From NCBI GenBank assembly GCA_025084515.1, contig JAJAGP010003148.1:1-64000 (forward strand): a stretch of DNA of 64,000 bases, written 5' to 3'. Every line of letters starts with the position of its first letter. Positions within the stretch are counted from its first letter, which is position 1. The stretch comes from Ancistrus triradiatus (Eukaryota; Chordata; Actinopteri; Siluriformes; Loricariidae). Below the pieces are notes generated by a model. It ran no database searches and was not told the origin of the DNA. It saw only the letters and a list, made by a program, of their open reading frames with translations. The translations under genes and the position numbers were made by a program. Positions 11,828-23,439 of this stretch are shown here, piece by piece.

Positions 11828-14800
11828 CTGACAGAGAGAGAGAGAGAGAGAGATAGAGAGAATGAGAGAGTGACAGAAGAAAGAATGAATATAAACACAC
11901 AATGAAAGGGAAAAAGCTTAAAGAGTTTGGGTCTATAAGATGTAGGCATTGTCATCATTCTGAACAATTCCATTCTCAAGGACCCAACAGTGGCAGCTTA
12001 CCAGAGGCTGGATTTGAACCCTGGACCTTTTGGTCCATAGTCCAGTACCTTAACCGCTAGGCTACCACAGTCCCCACAGTACTAGTTATATCACCGATCA
12101 CATTATCATTACACTTCCTTGTTTCCACACTCATTGTCCATTTTGTCAGTTCCACTTACCATATAGGTGCACTTTGTAGTTCTACAATTGCAGACTGTAG
12201 TCCATCTGTTTCTCTACCTACTTTGTTAGTACCCTTTACTCTGTTCTCTAATGGTCAGGACCCCCACAGGTCCACCACAGATCAGGTACTGGAGATTTTT
12301 CAGGTGCACTTTCCTACTCCCAAGCTCCTATTTTACCAGTTGTTCTACATATGTAGATCTGGTGACTGGGAAGCCCACTGAAGAACCCTGAACTCAATGT
12401 CATATTCTTTAAATCAGTTTGAGATGACTTTTGATTTGTGACATGGTGCATCATCATGCTGGCAGTAGCCATTAGAAGATGTGTAAACTATGTCCATGAA
12501 GAGATGCACATGGTCAGCAACAATACTCAAATAAGATTTGGCATTCAAGCAAAGATTGCCTAGTATTAACAGGCTTAAGGTGTGCCAAGAAAACATTCCC
12601 CACACCATTACACCACCTCCACCAGCCTGGACTGTTGATACACCAAATTCTGACACTAGCACCCTGTGTGCCTCAGCAGAAATCGAGATTAATCAGACCA
12701 GGCTACATTTTTCTAGTCTTCAACTGTCCAGTTGTGGTGAGCGCCTGCAAACTGCTTTGCTTTTACTTTTCACTTTCAATCCATTACTCACTAAACTACA
12801 TGAGATTTTTCTGCATTTAAGAACAATCTTTTGAACTTCTTAGTGTTTGTCTTAAGAAAGCTTTCCTGAATCCGGCCCCATATAGTTTGCCCCAGATGGT
12901 TTGCATTTCCCTCCATGCTGATGGTTGATATGAACATTACCTAAATCTGCTGACCCATATCTGCATGCTGCACTGCTGCCACATGATTGGCTGATTAGAT
13001 AGCTGCATGAATGTACAGGTGTAGCTAATAAAGTGCTTGTGAGTGTACAAAGGTTCAGGTTATACACACATAAAAGGAAGTGGGAGATGTAGGTAGAGGC
13101 AAGATGCTATTTGTAATGTCAGGTATGCCTTCTAAGTTTGGGGTTTGAATGTAGTACGTAAAAGACAGTAGTCTCTTAGATTCATGAATCCAAAGTCCAT
13201 AAAAAAATGAGTGAGCGGTCATACACAGAAGGACAAAAACAGTTGTATTATCATAATAATTGCATTACCCCCACCTGCCCATTTAAACCTAATCCGTTTC
13301 CAATTGATCTATATACAGAGAAAAAGCTACTGTCACAGTCCAGATGGCTATGATGAGTGTTCGGCGTGATGCAAGCATACAGACTCTGGACCAGACAGAC
13401 TGAGAACCTGACAAAACTCCTACGAGCGTGAGTCGGAAAATAAAGTTATGTAAGGAGCCAGTTTCATACACCTCACCATCGCATGCATATAATCACATAC
13501 AGCACTCTGACCTCATTGTTGGTGGCATATTTTTCACAGGCGGTAACACAAAGCTCCATGGTTTCAACTCTCATCTCCTCTGGCATGTCTGTATGCTACA
13601 ACAGAAACAGAGTGAAGGTAATGTTGCCCAGGACACAATGGGTTACATAAACAGTTACCTTAGTTACCTTAAATAGATACCTGCAGCATTTAGCAGACGC
13701 CAATCATTTAGCAGTAACTTAGAGGTGCTTGAAAATTGTGAACCCTTTACAATTTTATACATTTCTGCATAAATATGACCTAAAACATCATCAGATTTTC
13801 ACACAAGTCCTAAAAGTAGATAAAGAGAACCCTGTTAAACAAATGAGACACAAAAAAATTATACTTGGTCATTTGTTTATTGAGGAAAATATTACATATT
13901 AGTGAGTGGCAAAAGTATGTGAACCTCTAGAATTAGCAGTTCATTTGAAGGTGAAATTAGAGTCAGGTGTTTTCCATCAATGGGATGACAATCAGGTGTG
14001 AGTTGGTGTGGGCACCCTGTTTTATTTAAACAACAGGGATCTATCAAAGTCTGCTCTTCACAACATGTTTGTGGAAGTGTATCATGGCACGAACAAAGGA
14101 AATTTCTGAGGACCTCAGAGAGCAAGGCGTGTAATAGTTGGTGAGGTCACAGAGGACCCCAGGGTAACTTCTAAGCAACTGAAGGCCTCTCTCACATCGG
14201 CTAATGTTAATGTTCATGAGTCCACCATCAGAAGAACACTGAACAACAATGGTGTGCATGGCAGGGTTGCAAGGAGAAAGCCACTGCTCTCCAAAAAGAA
14301 CATTGCTGCTCATCTGCAGTTTGATAAAGATCACGTGGCAAGCCAGAAGGCTATTGGAAGAACGTTTTGTGGATGGATGAGACCAAAATAGAACTTTTTT
14401 TGGTTTAAAAGAAAGCTTTATGTTTGGAGAAAGGAAAACACTACCTGCAATTCCCAGCCTAAGAACCTTATCTCATCTGTGAAACATGGGTGGTGGTAGT
14501 ATCACGGTTTTGGGCCTGTTTTTGCTGCATTCTGGGCCAGGACGGCTTGCCATCATTGATGGAAACAATGAATTTGGAATTATATCAGAGAATTCTAAAG
14601 GAAAATGTCAGGACATCTGTCCATGAACTGAATCTCAAAAGAAGGTGGGTCCATGCAGCAAGACAACGACCCTAAAGCACACAAGTCGTTCTACCAAAGA
14701 ATGGTTAAGGAAGAATAAAGTTCATGCTTTGGAATGGCCAAGTCAAAGTCCTGACCTTAATCCAATTGAAATGTTGTGGAAGGTCCTGAAGTGAGCAGTT

Positions 14801-16958
14801 ATTATGAGGAAACCCACCAACATCCCAGAGCTGAAGCTGTTCTGTACGGAGGAATGGGCTAAAATGCCTCCAAGCCGGTGTGCAGGACTGATCAACAGTT
14901 ACAGGAAACGTTTACTTGCAGTTATTGCTGCACAGGGGGGTCACACCAGATACTGAAAGCAAAGGTTCACATACTTTTGCCACTCACTAATATGAATATT
15001 GGATCATTTCCCTCAAAAATAAATGACCAAGTAGAATATTTTGTCTCACTTGTTTAACTGGGTTCTTTTTATCTACTTTTAGGTCTTGTGTGAAAATCTG
15101 ATGATGTTTTAGATCATATTTATGCAGAAATACAGAAAATTCTAAAGGGTTCACAAACTTTCAAGCACCACTGTACAACCAATAGAATTTTTAAATTGTA
15201 CAATCCAAGCAATTTAGAGTTAAAGCATTATTCTTAAGGAGCCAAAAGTGGTACCTTAACTGCTGAGCCACTACTGTTCTGCTGTTTGCTCAAGTGATTA
15301 ATGATTAGATTCAAATCTGCAGCTTGCTTTCCACTTCAGCTTCAGGGTTATGCGCTGTTATGATAATACTGCTTTAATTAGTTTGTTAGGGCACAGAAGC
15401 CGTTGCGTCAACACATATTCCGGTGTGCAGCACTTTCACAGCTACTACAGTGTTGGACCAGAGTCACAAATCATACGAAAAAAGGCATTGCTCTTAGTCT
15501 TGATCAAAAGTCTCAAAAGAGTCTTGAGTGATATACAGGCACGCTTCACTGTTCCAAGCATGTGAATGCCTTTGTTTGTTTTTAGGCCATCCTTACTCCT
15601 TCCATTACAAAGTTCTACAGTGCCAGCGTTTGCATTTGCGCCTTCTTTTTTAAAGAAATGTGAATGGACTATTTAAGAGCACTTGAGGGTAGTGCTGGGC
15701 AATATGACCTCCAATCAATATCAATATCAATGAACGATTAAAAAACAACAACATGTTTTGTTCACTGACAAGGTTTCTATTGTCAATATTTTCAACTATT
15801 AAAGCTGGGACTTTTTTTTTCTTCTAATGAAAAAGTGCATATTGTTGTGATTCTAAAATCTTTCCCTCACGCGGTGGGGAAAGACTTAACAGAATTTAAA
15901 TAAAACCTAAATAAGTGACATGGCCAGATTACAGTGGTTAAATGTTCTGAAAGACGGGTTTAACAAATTTTCGATTAATTGCCCAGCCCTACTTGAGTGA
16001 GACGAGACTGCGCCACCGCTTTTACCAAGTATTAATCGGATCTGTCTCAATACTTAGTGAATGTCTACTCCAATCTAAGGCATTCTCTATGTAGAACTTT
16101 CTAAATGACAATGGAACCCTAAGACTGGTTAATTAAACAGTATACGGAGTTACGGACTGAGTCACAGACTGATCACGCCCTCTGTATGTGATCAGTGTAC
16201 ACATGTACTTCAACAGACTGACTAATACACTAGAGGTGGGTATTGGAAAGGGCTTCACGATACGATTATATCACGATACATTGCGATACGATGCATATTG
16301 TGATATTACCATAGTTCACAGAAATACAAAAACAGCTGAAATACAAGTTACGGTCTATAATCTGACTTGCCTTAATACATCACGTCACACTGATAATTCA
16401 GTGGACAAATTGAGTCAAAACACTGTACTGTGACACCAACAGGAGGGGAAATTGTAGTTTACACCCCATTTAAATTCGATTTTCGGAACTGAAAATAAAT
16501 ATCGCGATATATTGCTGTATCGACTTTTTAGCGCGGTCCTATAATACATGCAAATACATTGTCCAGCCAAAATAATGCAACTCTGGAGAGAACTGCTTCT
16601 GCAATGTCTCAACTCAAAAGTACAATTTACATAATTATATACATATTTAACACCTTCCTCACCCTGCTTTGAAAAAGGAACATTCAAGTTTTTGTGTGCT
16701 CCTGTTAATTTCACATCAGGAGCACCAGTGCTGCTTGGAATAAATCTTACGCAGCTTTCATTTCTCTTTATTACTAATATTAAGTGTATGCGACAGAACA
16801 ATCTAAACAGGACAGAAACAAGACAGAGCAGCGAGCCATATTATTCAATCTCTAGGACACATTTACGATAGAAACGTCCTGCTTACCCTGATTAGGGGAA
16901 AGCTGTGTAGTCTCTTGTAGTCTGCCTCCTCTTTCTTACTTTCACCTGTTTCTGCCAT
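11663..16958 (-). CDS. dnal4: Dynein axonemal light chain 4, three coding exons
   Basis: LC8-type light chain of axonemal outer-arm dynein, acting in motile cilia. Joining 16958-16887, 13595-13512 and 11827-11663 gives 106 residues plus TAG; human DNAL4 has 105. A charged N-terminus (MAETGESKKEEADYKRL) leads into FPLIR, then HTDMPEEMRVETMELCVTAC, then the LC8 core KKFGSSWHVVIGEGFGFEVT and the ending LAVCVWKCS. Junctions fall after Arg24 and Glu52, both phase 0. The similarity to human DNAL4 as I recall it is near-complete through the last two exons. Its position next to nptxr on the same strand matches human 22q13.1. The span includes introns. Confidence 0.95.
11936..12080 (-). repeat. tRNA-derived SINE, family 1, 5' part
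   Basis: Reverse complement of the family 1 head and body: 'ctaccacagtc', 'gtaccttaaccgctaggct', 'aggacccaacagtggcagct'. The 3' tail is missing. Within dnal4 intron 2. Confidence 0.75.
12085..13045 (-). mobile_element. Family H fragment followed by Tc1-like family G copy
   Basis: 12085-12290 is family H. 12330-13045 is a degraded copy of family G on the minus strand: 'cagcaacaatactcaaata', 'accattacaccacctccacc', and ending 'gctaataaagtgcttgtgag'. A transposase piece (GGGVMVWGMFSWH, DDAPCHKSKVISN) is readable at 12662-12414. All within dnal4 intron 2. Confidence 0.65.
13512..13595 (-). CDS. dnal4: dnal4 coding exon 2
   Basis: Twenty-eight codons, HTDMPEEMRVETMELCVTAC then EKYATNNE, between acceptor ctgttgtag and donor GAG|gtcaga. 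The donor departs from gtragt after the GT, but frame and protein match require it. The ten intron bases after the exon (gtcagagtgc) recur across the next acceptor. Confidence 0.93.
13719..15173 (+). mobile_element. Tc1-like family A, copy 2
   Basis: The right end is intact (CACTG then TA at 15174-15175); the left terminus is worn. Compared with copy 1 it lacks most of the helix-turn-helix coding part but keeps the catalytic region to the end ('tcaaagtcctgaccttaatcc', the PDLNPIE block). Single-base insertions break every frame. Within dnal4 intron 1. Confidence 0.85.
15690..15991. mobile_element. hAT miniature element
   Basis: 302 bp with terminal repeats TAGTGCTGGGCAATAT and, inverted, TAGGGCTGGGCAATTAA. 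Flanks are cttgaggg (15682-15689) and cttgagtg (15992-15999), an 8-bp duplication with one mismatch. Its ends match those of the larger hAT element at 39018-40038. Within dnal4 intron 1. Confidence 0.75.
16217..16550. mobile_element. Possible hAT-like non-autonomous remnant
   Basis: Carries paired 'cacgatacattgcgatacga' and 'atatcgcgatatattgctg' motifs typical of hAT-type miniature elements with GATA-rich ends. No clear target duplication. Lies just downstream of dnal4 coding exon 1. Confidence 0.35.
16887..16958 (-). CDS. dnal4: dnal4 coding exon 1
   Basis: Twenty-four codons from ATG 16958 to AGG before the donor gtaagc. The sequence MAETGESKKEEADYKRLHSF aligns with the lysine/glutamate-rich start of vertebrate DNAL4. 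The length fits the family within one residue. Upstream on the minus strand is intron or 5' untranslated sequence that appears to continue to a non-coding exon near 18.7 kb. Confidence 0.92.
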
Positions 16959-17145
16959 CTGGATTTCTTACTAAAGCAAAGAATTGAAAAACAGGCTGTT
17001 TAAAAAGACAGTCTTAAGAATTTTGCATGAAAATCCCAATTCTGTTTAATTAAGCTAGTGAAATGACTATTGTGGTATTTTAACCTCTGATATGTATAAT
17101 AGTAAAAATAATGTTATAGACAAGCTCCAATCGTGAAACAGAGGC

Positions 17146-17940
17146 CATCTCTAATAAAGTGGCCAATGAGTGTACATATCCATCTGTAGAAATACATATC
17201 CATCCATCCATATATAAATATAAATTTCCTGTTCCACCACATCCCAATGGTGCTCTACTGGATTGAGATCTGGTGCCTGTGGAGGCCATTTGAGTACAGT
17301 GACCTCCTTGCCATGTTCAGGAAACCAGTTTGAAATTATCTGAACTTTGTGACATGGTACGTTATCCTGCTGGAAGTAGCCATTCAGAAGACGGTACACT
17401 GTGGCCATAAAGGGACAGACATGGCCAGCAACAATACTCAGGCAGGCTGTGGCGTTTAAACGATGCTCAAGTGCTAAAGTGCACCAAGAAAATATCCCTC
17501 AAACTAAATTCTGACTAACAATCAAACAAAAATAAGGTAAATCCTACCACCTGAATGTCGCAGCAGAACTCAGGATTCATCAGACCAGGCAATATTTCTC
17601 CAATCTTCTATTGTCCAATTTTGGTGAGCCTGCACAAACTGTGGTCCCTGTTACCTGTTCTTAGCTGACATGAGTGGCACTCGGTGTGGTCTTCTACTGA
17701 TGTAGCCCATCTGCTTCAATGATCAACATACTGTGCATTCAGAGATGCTCTTCTGCATACCTTGGTTGTAACAAGTGGTTATTTGAGTTACTCTGGCCTT
17801 TCTACCAGCTCAAACCAGTCTTCCTTCCCATTCTCCTCTGGCATCAACAAGGCATTTTCACCCAATGAACTGCTGCTCATTGGATATGTTCTCTTTTTCT
17901 GACCATTCTCTGTAAACACTAGAGATGGCCGTGCATGCTG
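17146..17940 (-). mobile_element. Tc1-like family G, partial
   Basis: The minus strand encodes a transposase piece at 17408-17220: NGYFQQDNVPCHK and PQAPDLNPVEHHWDVVEQEI, the second and third catalytic blocks. The coding part is interrupted by stops. The same family is at 12330-13045, 24800-25240 and 40697-41822. Confidence 0.75.
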
Positions 17941-17949
17941 GGAACTGGA

Positions 17950-18700
17950 GTGCAGAACAGGTGCGTGACACTAAACTTTTTTTTTTTTACGGAAATTCAT
18001 AAAAATCATAGAAAATACAGCAATGTACACAAATAAGCAGTTCATGCTGGAATGTGTTATAAGTATTAAGGAAAATATTGTAATAAGAGTTCAGTACAGT
18101 AACATCCTACACTGGGCAGCAACAGACAGAGTTTGAAGTTTTGACTTTTTTCCCTATTAAAACTTACAATATTATAATAAGTTGAAGTTTTAACTCTAAC
18201 TTTAATTAACTGTCTTTGCAATAAAATGGTCAATGAATATCTAAATAAATAACAGTTAAATGGTCTTAGAGTAAGCAGACATGCGTATAGCACTATCTTG
18301 ATTTTAGTTAGGAAAGCTTCCTCTGTAATAACCCAGATACACGAACAACAAATAATTTACTATTAGCTGATGACTATAAATATAACATATATATAAGTCA
18401 TCGGCTATCTTACCTTCAGTAGCACCGGATTACATCTAAAACACACAGTGCACGCAGACACTGTATAAAAATTCATTCAAACGGTCCAGAACCCGATACA
18501 AATACTGACTAGTCCTCTAAACGGTTATATAGCGGCTGCATCCAAGGGAAATGTTTATAGCTAAATGCTAACACGCTAAGTCTTACGCGCTAGCTAGTCC
18601 CACCAGCCGTGCAAGCTAATTCGGTCGCATTATATGCTGATATAAATGAGAGCAGTGTTAATGCTGATAAAGAATCGCCATCGTTTCTGACACCATAAGT
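17950..18700. other. Unique non-coding sequence
   Basis: No gene or repeat recognised. It is probably the intron between the putative dnal4 non-coding exon and its first coding exon. Confidence 0.4.
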
Positions 18701-18704
18701 AAAC

Positions 18705-18830
18705 TTACTTTCTTTAACTACTGTTGACATGGAGACGATTCAGCCATAGCAACCGTTAAGGAAAACCACGTGATTTACAACTTCCGGCGTGTAAAAGAAC
18801 TGCACGATTAAAGCTCGGATTTTCCGACCT
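18705..18830 (-). promoter_or_regulatory. Likely dnal4 promoter and non-coding first exon
   Basis: On the minus strand a strong splice donor (GTTAAAGAAA|gtaagt, near 18705) follows a short unique stretch. Upstream of it lie an RFX X-box-like site (AGCAAC half site exact at 18748-18753, left half partial), a second X-box-like site at 18723-18736, an E-box CACGTG at 18768-18773, and an ETS site CCGGAAGT on the minus strand at 18780-18787. RFX sites are typical of cilium genes, which fits a dynein light chain. A non-coding exon 1 is inferred, not proven. Confidence 0.5.
18718..18747 (-). other. Short upstream open frame in putative dnal4 exon 1
   Basis: ATG at 18747 followed by MAESSPCQQ and TAG, nine codons, lying between the X-box-like site and the inferred splice donor. 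It could lower translation if the transcript starts above it. Confidence 0.3.
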
Positions 18831-19515
18831 CCGAGTAGCAGGGTCGTACTGGGGCACACCGAATTTAGAGGGGGGCAGCCTACACCTCTGCTTGCCAGTC
18901 AGTCGTAGGGGCACAACTGTGTATCAAAAATAAGCCTGGGAAACACTAAACAAATTAAGTGATTTAACACCAAAGTGGGCGTTCCTCTGCCATGGATGAG
19001 AAATGAAGAACACTATAGATTGTTTTTTTATTAATTGCATTAATTTTGTTTATGCTAACCTAACTGATGCCTTTACTAGTTTAATACTAAATTAGTCTAA
19101 TAAATGCCTTTGCTTTAGTGGTCTAATATGTATTTTTGGTTATACGGTTAAGTTATACGGTTAAATGTTGCTAGCAAAGTATATAGCCATGAGCTATTAC
19201 CTTGCCTTTAGCATGGTTGGCTTTCTTTTAAATATTTGCGGATGGCCTTGGAAAAACCGAAAGAAACTGGCCCTGACTTAAAGTGTTAGCCGCTAAAGCT
19301 GTTGGAAAGGTGCCGGGGCATTATGGGAAATGTAGTACCTGTAGTGAATATGTGTGGCACGTCCTTAGGTTCTGAGCAATTCAAGAAAAAATGGAAAAGT
19401 AAGGTAGGTCTGATGAGGCCTCTGGATTTCAGCATGGCTGCACACTATCAACAGTAAGAAAGTACAATTTCTCTAAGAAGATTTCTGAAGTATTTGCTTC
19501 AGGTTAAACATCACA
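18831..19515. other. Unique intergenic sequence upstream of dnal4
   Basis: No coding exon recognised. It holds the ZNF143-like motif at 19318-19336 and AT-rich sequence. Confidence 0.4.
19318..19336. promoter_or_regulatory. ZNF143/SBS-like motif
   Basis: The minus strand reads ACTACATTTCCCATAATGC, closely matching the ZNF143 (Staf) site ACTACAATTCCCAGAATGC. Such sites usually mark housekeeping promoters. It lies about 560 bases above the putative dnal4 promoter, with no gene recognised next to it. Confidence 0.45.
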
Positions 19516-19518
19516 CAC

Positions 19519-20450
19519 ATAGTGGTGTTTGAAACTTTGTGAACCCTTTAGAATGTTCTATACTGCTGCATAAATATGACCTAAAGCATCATCAGATTAT
19601 CATACAAGTCCTAAAAGTTGATAGAGAGAACCCAATTGAACAAATTAGACAAAATATTATAATAATCACTTAATTGAGGAAAATCATCCAATATGACATC
19701 TGTGAGTGACAAAAGGATGTGAACCTTTGATTTCAGTATCTGGTGTGACCCCCCTTGTGCAGCACTAAGTGAAACTAAACCTTTCCATAACAGTTGACCT
19801 GTCCTGCACATCAGCCTGGATAGGTTTTAGCCCATTCCTCCATACAGAACAGATACAACTCTGAAATATTGGTGTGATAATTCAAAATTCATTGCTGCAC
19901 CCATGGTGGCAAGTCGTCTTAGCCCAGATGCAGGAAGACAGAAAAAAAATCATGTTACTACCACCACCGTGTTTCACTGCGATGCAGTGCTTTTTTTCTC
20001 TAGACATAATGCTTCACATTTAAACCAAAAAGCTCTGCCCACAAAACGTTTTTCCAATAGCCTTCTGGATTGTCCATGTGCCACGTGATGGGCAGCAATG
20101 TTCATTTTGGAGAGCAGTGGCTTTCTTTTTGCAACCCTGCTTTGCACACCATTGTTATTCAGTGTTCACCCGATAGTGGACCCATTAACATTAGCAATAG
20201 CCAATGTGTGAGAGGCCTTTACTTGTTTAGAAGTTACCCTTGGTTCCTTTGAGAACTTGCGGACTACTTCACACCTTGCTCTTTGTTGGTCGAACAAGTA
20301 ACAATAGACTTGACACTTCTCAATTTGTTTTCAGTCTGTTTGACTGTCGATTGGCAGGGTTGAAAATCTTTAGACCATTTTGTAACCATCTTTCAGCTTT
20401 TTGCCCCAAAAGACGCTCATGTTTCACCTTGAGCTTTATGAGAGGTCTCA
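19519..20450 (-). mobile_element. Tc1-like family A, inverted copy
   Basis: Starts 'agtggtgtttgaaactttgt' and contains, inverted, 'gtcacaccagatactgaaat' and further family A coding remnants ('tggagagcagtggctttctt'). The opposite end beyond about 20450 is not recognisable. No frame is intact. Confidence 0.7.
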
Positions 20451-20459
20451 CTAAATACA

Positions 20460-21560
20460 GGTTCATTCATTGATTTAATTTAGAACCAACATTATAGCAA
20501 TTGTATGCATCTTCAAACTAAGAGGTATCTTTTGCAAAAAATAAAAACAATTATCTGAGGTAAATGTCAGTTGTTAGAAACAGCAGTTCCTGAACTGTCT
20601 GGCTCAAACTCTGGACTGGGCTTGCAACAAATAAACTTTTCAAGGTAAACTCAGTGATTGCTCCTTTAATCACGAATGGATTTACTTCTCCTTTCTATCT
20701 CGTCTATAAGGAATTTTAGGGGAAGCATCTTTGACATAAAGGAGAAGCACCATTACGTCTCCTGAGGTATGAATTAGCAATCATTGAGCAGTACAATTTT
20801 CCTATGGGAACTTCCTTTCCTTTAGAAAATCAGCAGTGCATTTCACTAGGAGTGACCAAGTTCTACATAGACCTGGATTAACATCTACTATGTTTCTTTA
20901 ACGGTACAAGTATCTCAGAGCAAACCTGATTAAACATGATGATGAAACATTATTAAGGATACTGTAAGTGCAGCTACAAAGCTTTATTAACCGCACATCT
21001 GTTAAGGTCGTACAAAGCAAATGCTTTAGAACTTAGAATAAGTGAACACTAAAAGAAAGATAGTTGCTCATGTAGCAGAATAAATAAACAAGCTTTATGC
21101 ATGATGTTTTCTGTACTGTTCTCATTCACTATGCAGGTTCCACCTTAACTGTAGTTGTTACAAAGCCTAATTATCAGTCTAAACTGGCTTTCCCGATAAT
21201 AACTATGGTTCATATAATATTAATACAAAAATTACAGGTTGATGGATTACAACAAGAGAACCGGTAACTAAAAAAAAAATAAAAAAAATCAGCTGCTGCA
21301 TGTTCCTCCAGTATTCTGTGGTCATTGGCTCTAAATAACTGTAATAATAATAATAATAATAATAATAAATGTTGTTGTTGTAATAATAATTGCTATTAAT
21401 TAAATATTGTTTTATTTCCCATTTATTTTTACAGTTTTATTACTCCAGATATATACCTACAGACTGTAGAGTAGCACCTTGCTGAGTAGCATTTAAAGGC
21501 TTCTGCTCCTCACAATAAACCCACAAACATTTAAATAATATATGAATAAAATGAGACAAA
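20460..21560. other. Intergenic, no gene recognised
   Basis: AT-rich sequence with a TAA trinucleotide repeat at 21345-21368. Nothing else recognised. Confidence 0.4.
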
Positions 21561-21895
21561 GCTGCTCTGTTAAGAGACATAAATGACTTTCTGCTTGCTG
21601 CTTGTAGCACCATTAATATATGTCCAACTTTGAGCTTAGTGCCGCTTTTAACACAATAAATTATAATTCACCTCACTCCCATCAGTCTTCCATTAATATT
21701 TCAGGAACAATCTCAGCTTTGGTTTTGTTCTTACATTACAGACAGACAGCAGTCCATTGCTATTGGAAAACATTCACTGTCCACTCCACATGTCAACCAA
21801 GAAGTCTCTTGTCATCATTGATATTATCACTTGGCAGAATTATCTGCAGGTCCTAATCTCAGTCTTCATTGCTAAACTGTTGTCATCCAGTTATA

Positions 21896-23439
21896 CAGTA
21901 CTGTGCAAAAGTCTTAGGCCACCATTTGATTAAATATACCATTGTTTTAGCAATGGTACATTGGTGCCATTTTTTGAGTTTGTGAACCCTTTAGAATTTT
22001 CTAATTTTCTACATAAATATGAAATAAAACATCATCAGATTTTTACACAAGTCCTAAACGTAGATAAAGAGAACCGTGTTAAACAAATGAGACAAAAATA
22101 TTATACTTGGTCATATATTTATTGATGAAAATGATCCAATATTACATATTATTGAGTGGCAAAAGTTTGTGAACCTCTAGGATTAGCAGTTAATTTGAAA
22201 GTGAAATTAGAGTCAGGTGTTTTCATTCAATGGGATGACAATCAGGTGTGAGTGGGCACCCTGTTTTATTTACAGAACAGGGATCTATCAAAGTCTGCTC
22301 TTCACAAACATGTTTGTGGAAGTGGATCATGGGTACGAACAAAGGAGATTTCTGGAGGGACATTGAGGAAAAAAGAGTGTTGATGTTTCAGGCTGAAAAG
22401 GTTACAAAAAACCACTTAAAGAGTTTGGACCCACCAATCCACAGTCAGACAGATTTGGTGTTACAAATGGGAGGAAATTCAAAGATCATTGTACCTCCCC
22501 AGGAGTGGTTCAACTAACAAGATCACTCCAAGAGCAAGGTGTGTTGTAATAGCTGACGAGGTCACAAAGGACCCCATTGTAAATTCTAAGCAACTGAAGG
22601 CCTCTCTCCATGGCTAATGTAATGTTAGAGACCACCATCAGAAGAAACACTGAACAAACAATGGTGTGCACATGGCAGGTTGAAGGAGAAAGCCAATGCT
22701 ATCCCAAAAAGAACATTGCTGCTCATCTGAAGTTTGCTAAGAAAGGATCATGTGAACAAGCAAAGACGGCCTATGGAAGAATGTGTGTGGGACGGATGAA
22801 AACCAACATAGAACTTTTGTTTAAAAAGAAAAAACGTTACTTTTCAAGAAAGAAAAATGCGCAATTTACAGCACAAGAACCTTTTTTTGGTTTGGGCCTA
22901 TTTTGCTGCATCTGGACCAGGACGGCTTGCCATCACTGATGGAACAATGAATTCTGAATTATATCAGAGAATTCTAAAAGAAAATGTCAGGACATCTGTC
23001 CATGAACTGAATCTCAAGATAGGGTGGGTCATGCAGCAAGACAACGACCTTAAGCACACAAGTCACTCTACCAAAGAATGATTAAAGAAGAATAAAGTTA
23101 ATTTACATTATTATGCCGTATTAGAAAACTACAATATCAGAAAAAAAACAGCTTCTATAGGCTACAAAGGCAAGTATTTCATGTGATCTGGCAGTTTCTT
23201 TGGGATGCCAAATTCACTCTTCCACAGTTCAAAGAATCTTGATCAGAAATGGTCTTTTTGGAAGAGTAGCAGGGTGAAGAGGTTAAGACATTCTAAAGCT
23301 CACAAAGATCGGAATGAAGAACAGTGGAAAAGAGTATTATGGAATGACGAATCCACGGCGACGATATGTTATATATGGTCTTTATACTACTGCTAAAACA
23401 ACAAATTTAATGGTGGCCTAAGACTTTTGCACAGTACTG
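21896..23439 (+). mobile_element. Tc1-like family E, interrupted by a family A copy
   Basis: Left end 'cagtactgtgcaaaagtctt' after TA (21894-21895); right end 'aagacttttgcacagtactg'. Between 21975 and 23098 a family A element is inserted. The transposase remnants of E follow it: FHSSKNLDQKWSFWKSSRVK and DRNEEQWKRVLWNDES at 23205-23360. Confidence 0.8.
21975..23098 (+). mobile_element. Tc1-like family A, copy 3 (truncated)
   Basis: Left inverted repeat present ('gagtttgtgaaccctttaga'); ends at 'aagaagaataaagttaat' before the third catalytic block and right terminus. Transposase pieces: 22248-22520, 22610-22800 and 22857-23081 (ASGPGRLAITDGTMNSELYQ, QQDNDLKHTS). Confidence 0.8.

Noticed and set aside
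17921..17960. Second ZNF143-like motif (tgcatgctgggaactggagt)
   Set aside because: Several core mismatches and its position next to a family G remnant make chance likely.
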